The notes under the pieces were generated by a model, which did no database searches, was not told where the DNA came from, and saw only the letters and a list, made by a program, of their open reading frames with translations. A program made the translations under genes and the position numbers. Below are positions 23,544 through 35,029 of a stretch of DNA of 64,000 bases, in pieces. The stretch covers positions 1 through 64,000 of the forward strand of contig ARYC01000217.1 of NCBI GenBank assembly GCA_000711775.1, written 5' to 3'. The DNA comes from Oxytricha trifallax. Lineage: Eukaryota > Ciliophora > Spirotrichea > Sporadotrichida > Oxytrichidae. Numbering within the stretch: position 1 is the first letter of the stretch; each line of letters begins with the position of its first letter.

Positions 23544-24701
23544 CAAAACCCCAAAACCCCTTAATAAGTTTTATATGTGTTTTGATTGATGAGAGTAATG
23601 TTTGGAATTAGGGTTTTTGTGGTTTCCTTTTGATTAATTTCATTTTAAAGTTAGATTCAAGGTAATTTATTTTCAGAAATTTTAATTCTTTTTTTCTTCA
23701 CCTCTACATCTATGTTATTGTTATGTAGAAATAAATCTACTATGAAAATGAAAATGAAAATGTATTTTTGTTTGCTTTACTTATTTAATTAAACTATCTA
23801 AATTAGATGAAAACTACTTCTTATAATTTATAGAGACTCAATTTTTTAAAAAATTTTGGTACTAAAATAGTTTAATATTTTATCACGTTGTATCAATTTA
23901 GCTTTGAACTAAATTGGATCTTTTCCAATAAAACCATGAGATTAAAAAAGTGGGTACTAATTAGTGAAAGTACTTTAATATTACTGCTAATTAAAATCAA
24001 AAGGAATTTGCCCAGTGATAATTAAACTTTAAAAAATTTATTACTAATTTGAATTTAATTTGATAAAATGAAAATCTGACTCTAAAGCATGTTGCACTTT
24101 TTACAAACTTTCTCTATTTGTCTTTACAGAGTTAAACTCCTATTAGATACCTATTGTTTAAAAAATTATAAAAATTTAAATATAAAATTTCAAGATTGAT
24201 ATTTACTTTTAATACTTCTTGAACAAAAGCATAAGATAATTGTGGTTATCAATGACCTTCAAATTACTCATTTAATGCATTTTTTTAAATAAAAATTTTG
24301 CTTATGTTGCCAAACTTATTTGTATTGAATGAAAATAAGTTTTAAAAAACGCAAGTTAAAAGAAATTAAATCATTAATTGACTTTGAAAGTATTTTTTAA
24401 TGAACTTCAAAAATATTTGTGCATTAATGCCAATTTATGAATAGACACAATCATCAAATCTGATAAAAAAAAAAGATCAGTAAAGTGATAACTTATGAAA
24501 AAATAAGAAAAAAAATCACTCGACTTATCTCTATAAAAAATAAAGCTATAAAATTCATATACATAAATTAACATAAAAGTAGATTATAAAAAATTTGTCA
24601 TTTAAACTTTCATATTTTTATAACTTAAAACCCCTAATCCCAAACATTGCCCTCATCAATTAAAACACATATAAAACTCATTAAGGGGTTTTGGGGTTTT
24701 G
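23544..24701. mobile_element. short telomere-ended element, non-autonomous (1158 bp)
   Basis: Ends in caaaaccccaaaacccc in inverted orientation, with inverted repeats of about 75 bp that differ from those of the full TBEs past the telomeric part. AAT duplications lie at 23541-23543 and 24702-24704. The interior is AT-rich and non-coding. The paralogous gene at 18.9 kb has the uninterrupted site (caacaatagtgttaaac), so the insertion and its 3-bp target duplication are directly demonstrated. Best read as a non-autonomous relative mobilised by TBE transposase. Confidence 0.88.
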
Positions 24702-24915
24702 AATAGTGTTAAACTAGCAGATCCAATAACTGGAATTGCTGAAAATATAATCTAAGCAAGTTAAATTGATCGCAATCTCAATGAAGGCGTGTGGATCGGC
24801 ACTTGACCTTTAGACTAAAGCGCCTTTATGGTCAAGTCTGTTTTCTTAAAACTCTTCCAAACTTAAATTGCATATCAAGCTGTTAGAGTAAATGGGATTA
24901 CATATTTAGTAAAAA

Positions 24916-25420
24916 AAAAGAATTTATCATAATTTAAAAAATATACAGGATTTTAATCAAGTACTATTGAATTATTCACAGTTTATTTAATATATCTGAA
25001 TAATATAGAAAATATATTTGATAAGTTTTTTACTTACTATTAAAAACTTATAAAATATAACTCATAGTTTTATTAATTTAATGACGCAACAAAATGATAA
25101 ACATAATTTTTATTTTATCAAAATTTTGCAATTTTTTTCTTGAAAATTTAGATTTTGAAATAAAAAAATAAACTATCATAAATTTGATTTTTGAAATGAG
25201 GTATAAGTTTCGTATTTAAGAACTTAAAGATTTAGATTTATAAAATTTGGAGTATAGTCATATTAAGATTCTTAATGCTACCTCTAAAAAATGGGATGTA
25301 TATATTTTTTTGAAAATGCTATATAGAAATTCTTTTTTAAGATTTAATTTCTATAAAATATTTAATTTTTGCATATTCATTGATAACTCCGGACAATCAA
25401 TCAAAATTGAATAGAAAACT
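24916..25420. other. AT-rich insert in decayed copy 2 (IES-equivalent)
   Basis: Occupies the position of the 1.5-kb IES of copy 1 but is about 500 bp, lacks the foldback element and shows no clear pointer pair. Confidence 0.5.
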
Positions 25421-25907
25421 TATTTTAATAGAATGGAATAATGACACTGATTACGATTGGATTTACAGTGGAAAATCTAAAGTAACAGATGCTGAAATGA
25501 AGAAAAAAGTGAAATTAATAAACAGCTAGAAATAAGAATACTTATTAATTGGAAGGAATTGTTAAACTATAACTATGGAACTTGAAAGTTTTGCAAATGG
25601 GGCATAAGCAGTTAGAGAGGAGCTTCTAAGAAGGTATGCTGATTACACAGGGTATGATTAGATTGGAAATGATTTCTTTACTGGGACTTAAAATAATTTA
25701 TTTAGATGAGCAACATCCCCATACTATTAAATGGGGATTTAAATTATTTGTGTGTAATAATGTAAGTAATTTAGAATATCTCATCCATATACTAATCTTT
25801 AATTGACTAATCGAAAGCAAAGCGGTTTCATTTTTTATAAATTAATTTTATACCAAATAGTTAAATAAAATATTTCTTTAAAATATAGGTAAGAATTAAT
25901 TATAGAA

Positions 25908-26291
25908 ATGAAAAGTATAAGATCATTTAATTATAAAATGGAAATATTAAACTTGTAGATTCATAGAACAAAGCAAGGATAAGATTCAAGCATCTTAGCA
26001 CATTAATATTAAGAAGTTTCGCAACAAGAAATCAATATTGATTCAAAGTATATTAATAATTTATTATGATATATTTAAAAATATTGAAGATGCTATTGAG
26101 TCAAGATAAGAGTTCATGCAACACACTATTAATGCTCTATCTAAATTGAAAGAAAATACAGACTCTTATTTAACTCAGCTTCTCGAAGGTAATTTAAATG
26201 AAATACTAATTATTTTGCAGAATAAAAAACTGATTAGGAGTTTTTAAAGAGATAGAAATAAAAGGATCTGTAAAAACGTTAAAAGTATTGA
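25908..26291 (+). CDS. small unidentified protein, copy 2
   Basis: Near-identical to 21153-21536, with the same ATG, the same 19-bp IES, the same 32-nt intron and a stop at the same distance (381 nt from ATG to TGA). Belongs to a recently duplicated or gene-converted block of about 0.7 kb. Confidence 0.6.
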
Positions 26292-26333
26292 CATCTTAAA
26301 ATTACATTAACTAATCACTTAAAATTACAAAAC

Positions 26334-29300
26334 TCATTATTAAGGGAGATAACAGTCCTCTATTTTAATTGTGCTTAGTTTATTGTTAAAAGTCTCTTCG
26401 AAGTTTAAAACTTTACTTCAAGCTGGTTGAACTATATTATTCATGCTCATATCTCGAATTTTTGAATACATCCTCTAAGTCATACTCTTTTATAAGCTTA
26501 TCAAGCAGTGAAAACTCTTACTTTTATTCCTCGAGTGAGTCGTAAGGATTTTATTCAAGATTTTGAATAAATATCTCGTCGTAATAATTCATCCTCTCTG
26601 GGCCAAAGCTTAACAATTCTGGCATCTATTAAACTTTTGGGTATTGACGTCAGGGCGTCCCACCCTCGGTTAGGACGTCCCAGATGACGTCAGGACGTCC
26701 CAGGTGCTTCAGGACGTCCCAGGTGACGTCAGGATGTCACAAGTGACGTCAGGGCGTCCAAATATAATGAATAGTAAAAGAAATTTTATAATGTTGTTTT
26801 GAACTCTAAATAAAATTCTCTTAGAATTCTATCAGGCAGGGTCCTAGGGGTGCAATCCCTAGCGGGGTCAGGAGGGTCAGAGCCCTTCCTTCGTTTCCAA
26901 ATCGAAATAAGTAATAGCAGGGGTCAAGGGGGCGGCAGCTCCTTGTGGAGGTTCGGAGGCGAAGGCTCAGAAAATCTTTTTGAGATAATGTGTATGTATA
27001 ATTAAAAATAAGTAATATTTAATCGTTAAAATATAATCGTTAATAATTATTTAAATTAGTTTGTATATGGAATCCTTTCAACAACAAATCAGAGACGACT
27101 AATCTATACATGTCATTTAAAATATAGTACATGAGTTACAAGGTTGCGGCTTACTATAATTTAATCTCTAATGCATACGATGTGACTAATTATTACAAGT
27201 GATATATACTACATCTAATAAATACCAAGATCATTGTTTCTATGGGTGTGAAAATTATAAATGTCGATCCAGGTAGTCTATTAAGAATGGATTAAGAATT
27301 TATTGTCCTAATACATTACCATTGAAAGCATTAAGAGAGATACTCTTTACTTTTTATCCTACTGGAAGAAATACAAGTGAAATTATAGAAGATATCTAAA
27401 AAAACTTTTAACTTAAAACAAGTAGAGAATCTGTAGGAAAAGTTTTGGGTGATATTCGTAAAATAATTAAAGCCAAGTTATTATTAGAACAGAATAGCTA
27501 TTCTTTATAGGGTGATAAGTAGATGGACGAGATAATTAATTATTTTTAAAAAAATTTTTATAATCTTTTTAAAAATTTATAACAAAAATTTTAATAAGTT
27601 TTTTTAAAAAAATTAAATTTAAATATCTTAGTTATATCTTGTATATTAATATCTAAAGTACAAGACTATATAATCAAGTTTAAATGTTTTATGTTTACTA
27701 AAATTTCATAGATATTAGAATATAGGTATTGATAAATTATAGCACAAATATAAAATGATTTAAACATACATAAATCCAAACATTTAAATAAAAATATTAA
27801 ATTAATGTTTTTGAATAGTTATACATATTTTTGGCATTCAAACATAAATAAGTAATTTTAATATCTTGGTAAAAATTTATTTTATTTATACTAAAAATAA
27901 TTTTATGATATACAAAATTCATCTTAAATTACTAAATGAGTTAATTACTAATAAAGATAGAATTTTCTAAATGAAATAGTTAAATGTATAAATAAATTTT
28001 ATATAAAAGAGCAATTCTTGTTTAAATTTATTTTAGCTAAAATTATTTTATATTATATAATTTCACAATTTTAATTCAAAAAATTATTATAAATTTTATA
28101 AGCGCATATAATATATAAAACTTTAATTTATGTATAGTAATATCCTTTGATAGTTACCAAAATAAGGAAATTATATATTAAAATACTAAGAGAATTTTAT
28201 TTAGAGTTCAAAACAACATTATAAAAAAATTTTTACTATTCATTATATTGGGACGCCCTGACGTCACCTGGGACATCCTGACGTCACCTGGGACGTCCTG
28301 ACGTCACCTGGGACGTCCTGACGTCATCTGGGACGTCCTGACCGAGGGTGGGACGCCCTGACGTCAATACCCAAACTTTTTTATCTTTTTGTTTTTAATA
28401 AACCTTGTCAAAATTGCTTTCTCCCCTTGATTCGATAGATTGATTTCTATTATTCTTACTTAGTGATCTATCTTAAGCTCTTTTATTTGTGTTGAAGTTA
28501 AAATCTTAGGGTACTGTTAAAACTTTTGTACTTTTCTTGACAAGAAAGCCCTATTTTTCTTTGTATTCTTTCGCTTAGAAAGATGCTTGGGACTTTCTCA
28601 AATTCGTATTTCCACTGAACGTGCTCATCTGCATACTACAGTTTTATAGAGCTTGGCTATTTTTATTGTTAGAATACTAAGATCTCCCAGGGCTGAGATA
28701 TGATAATTAATTCTTGGAGTTAGCAGAAGCAGTATCAAAGTTCAAGCAAGATTGCTTATTAATATTTTGACTTTCGTATATATCATCAATTTAATTTTGT
28801 TAAGTGATATGCAATGTTTCTTTATCGTTGATCCTTCTAGCATTAGGTTTGCATGTACTAAAAATGAGTCTCTCTTTGCTCTGAACATGAAGATCAATGT
28901 TCTAGTTTTGTTACATAAAACAAGAGGGTGGTCTGTTCCTTGTATTATGAGATTTATTTTAAGATTTCTATTAGACTTCAGCAGGGGATGCATCTTAGGT
29001 CAGATATTTTTGCTGCTCGATAGTTTAAAATTAGGAAATCAAGTTTCTTCCAAAATTATTTTGAGTTAAAGTTCCAAAGTTTAAGTCCTCATAGTTGCTT
29101 ACTGTTTACCAAATATCATTATTTGAAGAACCTAACTTATTATTTAACTACTTTTGTACACTAAAAGTAGCTTTATCTATGTCTCTCTTCACGATTTTCT
29201 TATCTGATTAAAGAGCTGATTAAAAGCTTTTTCTATTTTTCTTTTATGTCAAATTTGATAAAGTAGCTCCCAAATCTTACTAACGGCTTAGATTAAAATT

Positions 29301-29418
29301 CATAATCCCGTTAATTTAAATTTTAGGATTTCTTGCTCTTTCTTAGCTCAAAGCATTATCGTTATTTATAATCTTTTTATTTGGTTTTATGCTTTTTCTG
29401 CTCTTAGAATCTCTTTCC
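26334..29418 (-). CDS. Q/N/S-rich unidentified protein, split by a Merlin-like element
   Basis: Minus-strand frame rich in N, Q, S and K, running from about 29418 (YVQERDSKSRKSIK) down to 28381, then resuming at 26638 (MPELLSFGPERMNYYDE) and ending near 26334. The two parts are separated by the transposon at 26639-28372. Joining them with one 8-bp target copy gives KDKKV-QQMPELL in frame. No domain recognised; low complexity suggests a disordered protein. An in-frame TGA lies upstream near 29446, so the first exon or start is not defined. Compared with the 21.6-kb copy, one extra A near 26408 shifts the last codons. Confidence 0.65.
26639..26762 (+). repeat. left tandem repeats within the terminal inverted repeat
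   Basis: About six degenerate copies of a gacgtc-containing unit of about 20 bp, GC-rich against AT-rich surroundings. Mirrored at 28250-28372. Confidence 0.85.
26835..26985. other. GC-rich block inside the transposon
   Basis: About 150 bp markedly richer in G and C than anything nearby (cctaggggtgcaatccctag, gcaggggtcaagggggcggc), with short self-complementary pieces able to form hairpins. No coding function seen. Confidence 0.5.
27067..27732 (+). pseudogene. N-terminal part of ISXO2/Merlin-like transposase
   Basis: 221-codon frame, MESFQQQIRDD... to TGA. It has a cysteine pattern QCIRC...CFYGCENYKC, then RSRQSIKNGLRIYC and LPLKALREILFTFYP, resembling the zinc ribbon plus helix region that opens ISXO2/IS1595-type and Merlin transposases. 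After about codon 160 it dissolves into AT-rich K/F/N/I sequence, so the DDE catalytic domain is missing and the element could not move itself. Confidence 0.6.
28250..28372 (-). repeat. right tandem repeats within the terminal inverted repeat
   Basis: Mirror of the left end: repeated cctgacgtcacctgggacgt units, ending ...gtcaataccc next to the second AAACTTTT. Confidence 0.85.
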
Positions 29419-29499
29419 TAAACATAAAAAAAATATCTTCATTTCTGTATTATATATCTTTTCATAGAACTTTTCTGATCCAGACTCTTATAAGGCCAT

Positions 29500-32400
29500 G
29501 ATTTGCCCATTGGGACTTGAAGAGCTTCGTTGCATAGTCTTTTACGAATTAATGAACCTATAAACTCTAATAGTAGCAACAAAAACCAATTAAGTTTTGC
29601 TTGATAATACATAGAGATATTTAAGTGAGTTGGAATTATTTTCAAAAGGCTTTGTGGTTGCAAATCCAGTCTTTGATTATTATATGAAACTAAGTGGATC
29701 TAATTTGCTTGAAAACAATCTCAAGAAGTTTATAATAAATTTAATCAATATTAGAGAAGTGAAAAATTGCGATAAAATTAAGGTTTTTTAATTTAAAAGT
29801 TACATATATCCGAGAGATCGCATCTACTTTCAAATGTTAATGGGAAAATCGGAGAAATTTACTATAACATAATTTCAAGAAAGAATAGAAACAGGAACTT
29901 CTTAGAAAAACATTTCCAGAAATGCAGAGTAGATTTAGTAAATTCTCAAGAGAAACATGAAATCTAATTGAGAAAGTTGAGAACTTTTCGACTTTCTCTT
30001 TGTGAAGACTACTGCACAGATATTCTTGCAGAAGTTTACAGTGATTCAATAAAACTATAAATGCTTCTATTTATTTATATTATAATGAGAAGGTAAAGTT
30101 GGCAATTAATTTTTGTAATAGTTTAAGTATGCTTGTGGAATGTGATTAAATTAGAAAAAGGTAGTATCTCTTGCCAAAAGAAACAAGTTTTATTGACATA
30201 GGTGTTTAAGAATACGGAGAATATTAGTGTGTAAATTACAATACTGAGCATAATAGTGAGAAGAACCCAAAACTAATGAAGTTTTTGGATAAAAATAAGA
30301 GGAAGATTAGAAAATTTTGGAAAATTCCATCAAATAAAGAAATTATAAGAATGCCTTCCACTTATGAATAAATCAGATAAGTTGATCTAAATCATCTATA
30401 TATTTATAAGTATGTTTTTCTGATTGTTTTAATTTCAAGTTTTAAATTAAATCTGTTCACGTTAGATGTAGATTAAAAAACAAAAAAGTTAACTCCAAAT
30501 TTTGCAAAAAGTTCTCAGCACAAACTAATAAAATCGAGAGTTCCAAAGCTACTTCCTATAGATTTCAAAGAACTTGATTTGATCTAAAAGGAAAAGTAAA
30601 GATTGATAGATTTCCAAGGAGTTTACACCCATCAACACATATTTAATTCTTCACAGCTTCTCGCAGCATAGCAATCTCCCTATCTCTTGAGCATCCTGTC
30701 ATATTTTACTTCCATATTGAACCTCTTTGATTTGGAATTATTCTAGAACAAAATTGGATCAAATGCTCAATCCATTTCCACTCTGGAGAAATTTGTACTT
30801 AGTGGCTTACCTTTCTGGGAGGAGGGAGACGAAGCCTTATTCAACTAAACTTAATCAAGTGCTACAGAACCATAGAGTCCGAGTAAATCAGATTTTAATG
30901 GAAGTTAAGATTTTGGTGACATGAGTACTACAAAGAAAAATTTGATAGCAGATATAGGCTATAAAAATGATCTATCAAATATTGTTATTGATCGTATAGC
31001 CAAAGAAAAGAAGAATAAGCTTACTTTGCATCAAGAAATGGAATCAGTCAAAGATAAGTTTACAGAAATGGAATAAATTATGTATAAGTTAGAGCTAAAC
31101 GACGACATTGAAAGAGCTGCTTCCTATTTGAGTGAATAAGTTTAACTGTCTTACTTTGGGATTCTTTCTAGTCTTACAGCAGTACAAGCATTTTATTAAA
31201 AGGAAGAAATGGTAAAACCACAAAAAGAGCTTATTATTATTAATAAGTTGGTATAATAGCTTTCACATTTCGATGACATGAAAGTAACCTATACAAATGG
31301 CTTTCATGTTAACACTGCTATTACAAATTCTTTTTCACTGAATATAGATGAAAACTGTACAATGAATGATTACAATTAATGGCAGAGATCAGTTTAGCCC
31401 ATAATAGATGAAAATGCTTTGGCACCATCTTAATTTACTTTAATAAGTGGAATGTTTGAATCTAGCAGCTTAAACCTTAAGACTTTCAAAAAGAACAAAA
31501 CTTATATGGGTAGAATGTCAGGTAGAGATTACTAATATCTAGACTACTCAATGATAAATGTTGATAAGAATGTTAGACGTTACATTTACAGCAATTTTAT
31601 GTCAGTTGATAGCTAATTAAAGGAGTACCTTAAAGTTAAATTCAACCACGAGGATTACTATTTTGTGGGGAATCTAAACTAATACTTTGACATCTTACAT
31701 GAGAAAAAGCAGTATCTTAAGACTTTGCTAAGGTCAAGATAATTAAAGAAGATAGTCATGATTTTGTTAGGGAACAAACCAGTCCCAAATGATTTGAATG
31801 AATTTGGTAGAATCTAATTACAATTCAATGAAGAAGTACAATGGAAAATCACTACAAAGTGGGATGATTATTAAATTAACAAAATCAAAAGATTGGAGAA
31901 AGACTAGATTAGAAGGAGTCAATAAATTGGCGACTCACTAAATGTTAATTCTATAAACACTGCTCTTTTGTATCTTAAATTTTTATAAGCTCTTAAGAAA
32001 CAATAAGATAATATGAACTCAAATGTAATAGCCTAACTAGATTTGGCTTCAGTAGAAATTGAAGTTCTTTCAAATGAAGTTTAGAGATTCTTAATTTAAT
32101 CCTCCTATTAAATGCTTGACAAAGAAACAAGTGCACTAGCAAGAGTTTTTTCAATTAATGGAAAACATTTTGAATTTTATATTCATCCATGCCAGTAGTT
32201 TGCAAGTACAAGAGATAATAAAACAGACAAGAGAAATCATTTAGATATTATTAATAAGGTCAGTATTGCTTAGAAGTTCCTAACCTAAATAAGAAACAGA
32301 TGCCTTGAAATTGAAACAATTACATCTGGTGTAGGAATGGTAATTTCTCAAAAAGATTTGAATGAATGTCTTGAAGAGGCCTGCAGATCTATTGTAAAAA

Positions 32401-34681
32401 CAGGCGAAGTTGAGATGAGATCAAGATGTGAAACCTTCGCTATGCAACAAGTATAGTATGAAAACTTACTTTACATAAAAGATAGGTAGCTTCTCAACAT
32501 GGAGGAAAAACTCAAACATGCAAAGAAAGAGATTGATAAAATTATAAGAACTAAAGTTTTTAGTAAAGGGAATCAGTTAGTTTATGAGCTTGATACTTGT
32601 ACAAGGCAGCTTAGACTAGTTAAAGATAACATATTTGAGATGGAAAAGAAACTTTCTGACAAAATCAGATTGGACTTTGACAGAGAACTAAATTAAAGAT
32701 AAATGGAATTAGATGAGTGTAGGAAAAAGTTCTCAGAATTTTAGATAAATGTAAATTCTAGAGTGATGGCAGATGTGAGAGAAAATGTTAACAATATCGA
32801 TACAGTTATGAAAAATAAAGCTGAGATGTTTAAAGACCTGTCTAAAGTCACTGGCTAGCTTCAACTCTTGAATCAATCTTCATTTTTGCCTTAAAGTTTA
32901 ATTATTTTATAAGTACCACCATAAACATTAGTAACTTGACGATTAAGAATATTTCAACATCTTCTGACCTACATAGATCTTCGTCTGTAAATTAAGGTTA
33001 ACTTACTGGAGATCAAGCTTACTTCTAAAGAATGATGAATTAATTTGAAAGTCTTAAAGTTAATGAAAAAGAATCAAGAGAAGAAGTATAATTAAATGAC
33101 TTAATAACTATTTATTTAGCTTTTGTAATTAAGCTACAGGAGGTGATTAGGAAGCTGAGGATATTTGATAGGTTCAAGACTGTACTAATCAAGCAATCTT
33201 ATGAAAATAAATTGGATAATCTAAGGGATTAACTCAATTCTAACACTTTACTATGGGAATAATTGGCTGAAGGAGAGAAGAGGGAGAAGGTTTTGATGAG
33301 AGAACTTGAATAATCTTAGTAAGAAATTGTTACTTAAGAGAAGATTATTGAGTAACTGAAAGATGAACTCAAAAGAGAAAGGGGAGAGAAGTAGAAGCTC
33401 ATTTAGTAAGCCATAATAGTTTAATTAATATAAGTTAAATAATACTCTTTGGTAAGTTTACAAGCAGACAAAATCAAAGAGGCTTGAAGAGTTGGAAGGC
33501 AAAGCTAGAGAATTTGAGGTTCTCTAAAACCTTAATTTACCAAAAGTAATGAATCTTCTAGAATCAAAAGAAGATAGAATCCAAGAATTAAGGTCCAAAG
33601 ATAAACTCAATGAAGCCTAAATGTAATAAATCGAGAGATTGAAATATCTAGAGATTTCTCACATGAAAAAGAAATTTGAATCTGAGGTAAGAATGAAATC
33701 TGAAGCCATGAACAAACTAGAATCTTTGAGACATGAGTTAAATTTGATAGAGGGGCAAGACTAACAGGCCGTGGACATATGGAAAGATAAGTGTAGAAAG
33801 TTGATTGAGATCTGCAAAAGCTTCAAAGAAGAGAATGATAAACTTTAAACTTAATTGCAAGTAGGCCCAGGATTCAACGGTCAAGATAGTTAAAATATAA
33901 GTACTGGCAGAATGATGTATCAATACAATGAAAATAATGATTAAATTAACGCTAAAGTAAATAGGGATCTGAACTTGCAAGATATTAATCTCGAAACAAC
34001 AGGCATAGGAAGTAGCTACCTGAAGAAGTAAACAAAAATTATAGACCACAGGAATACTTCCAGTATAATTAGAGAAGAAACAAAAGAAGATATAGATTTC
34101 ACAACTACTAATGGTAGTATAAAGTCAAATAACCAAAGAGAAAATAATGCACATCAAAGTAGGATTTCAGGTTAAAGCTCGACAAGATTCAAGCTGAAGA
34201 AGGAAATTTATATTTTTATTGCTAAATTTCAGCAAACAACAAGTATTAACTCTCTTTCTAACAATAGATATCAAACTTAAACTAGTCACTTGAAAATCCA
34301 TATAATGGTGTAGGCTCCTCAGTTAATATGTCAATGGTCCTAGCAGGAAATAATGGAGCTTTTACTGGGACAAATCTTGGCAGTAACATGAATTAGTCTT
34401 TTGTTTAATCATAGAGAAGGGAAAATTCTTTAGACGTTGGAGGAATAAATAAAAAACAAAAGTTAAGTAGTACTTAATTTAGAGGGCAAAGCACTAAAGA
34501 TATCTTAAACTATAAGACAGCTTCTATAATTAAAAGCAATTAATTGGTTGAATTGCATTATATTTTACTAACATTTTTAATGGCAAAAATCAAAAATAAG
34601 AAAATCTTGGTTAAAACACTCCCCCTAAAACACCAGTAAAAACTCATCACTAAAACCATTTATAATCCCTGTTTTTAGTGA
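29500..34681 (+). CDS. long coiled-coil protein, unidentified
   Basis: Frame of more than 1600 residues with several short interruptions. The ATG at 29500 (MICPLGLEELRCIVFYEL) is a guess; the frame is open upstream to a possible splice acceptor near 29469. A frame change near 29970, a 29-nt intron about 30093-30121, interruptions near 30405-30475, 32917-32951 and 33418-33465, and an IES at 34204-34229 are needed. From about 32300 to 33850 it is heptad-rich, charged coiled coil; the tail is Q/S/N-rich. Ends at TGA 34679-34681 unless another IES joins it to the Q/N-rich frame at 35030. No known domain; a centrosomal, basal-body or cortical scaffold is only a possibility. Confidence 0.65.
34204..34229. 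other. tiny IES, pointer AAATTT, 20 bp
   Basis: AAATTT at 34204-34209 and 34224-34229. Excision changes frame so that KKEISANNKYQLSF continues open to the end of the gene. Confidence 0.75.
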
Positions 34682-35029
34682 TTCAAATTTAATTTAAATA
34701 ATTGATAATATCAAATTTAGATTATTAATTCTAGATTTGAATAAGAATAAATAAAGAGTATTTTTCTGATTTAAATATTAAAATTATTAACTGTTTAATT
34801 AATAAAATAAATTGTAAGACTATATTATTGTATATTTTTCTAAGTTCAAATAAATTACCATCTTAGCTTTCCAATTCTGAAGAAAGTTTAAGTATATTGT
34901 TAAAAATAGCATAATAAAATTTAGTTATAAGATCCTCTAATTATAGCTAATTTTTGTCAGAGATATTGAGCTTTGTTTATAAGATAAAATTATTTAGATT
35001 AATATCTATTCGTTAAATTTTTTCATCTA
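34682..35029. other. AT-rich spacer or IES
   Basis: About 350 bases, AT-rich, with no gene recognised. A shared 7-mer GCAATTA (34536 and 35032) could be a pointer, but excision between them does not give the frame of the next ORF. Confidence 0.4.

Larger units (their letters stand above)
23463..25709 (+). pseudogene. possible permuted papain-like protein, copy 2, decayed
   Basis: Paralogue of 18797-20918: METYKYSLWKGILSVATLG, then a telomere-ended element, then SVKLADPITGIAEN and, about 500 bp further, EWNNDTDYDWIYSGKSKV...LLIGRNCQTITMELESFANG to TGA 25707-25709. The middle exon has an in-frame TGA where copy 1 reads IGTRP, and the pointer region near 24910 has diverged. The last exon stays open and diverges mostly at the C-terminus. 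So this looks like a germline pseudogene whose 3' exon is still well kept. Confidence 0.65.
26639..28372. mobile_element. Merlin/ISXO2-like DNA transposon, defective
   Basis: 1734 bp flanked by a perfect 8-bp duplication AAACTTTT (26631-26638, 28373-28380), the size typical of Merlin elements. Terminal inverted repeats of nearly 190 bp start GGGTATTGACGTCAGGGCG and contain several tandem copies of a roughly 20-bp unit (gacgtcaggacgtcccaggt and variants). A truncated transposase-like ORF lies inside (27067-27732), but no DDE catalytic core is seen. It sits inside a host reading frame that exact removal would restore. Confidence 0.8.

Noticed and set aside
26639-26762. CRISPR-like regularly spaced repeats
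   Set aside because: Units are contiguous, degenerate and mirrored at 28250-28372 as part of terminal inverted repeats. A eukaryotic transposon end, not an array with spacers.
26639-28372. LTR retroelement
   Set aside because: Ends are inverted, not direct; the duplication is 8 bp, and the only ORF resembles an ISXO2-type transposase. No reverse transcriptase or capsid sequence seen.
28752-29069. 105-residue plus-strand ORF
   Set aside because: Shadow of the Q/N-rich minus-strand gene, which is open over the same interval with coding-like composition.
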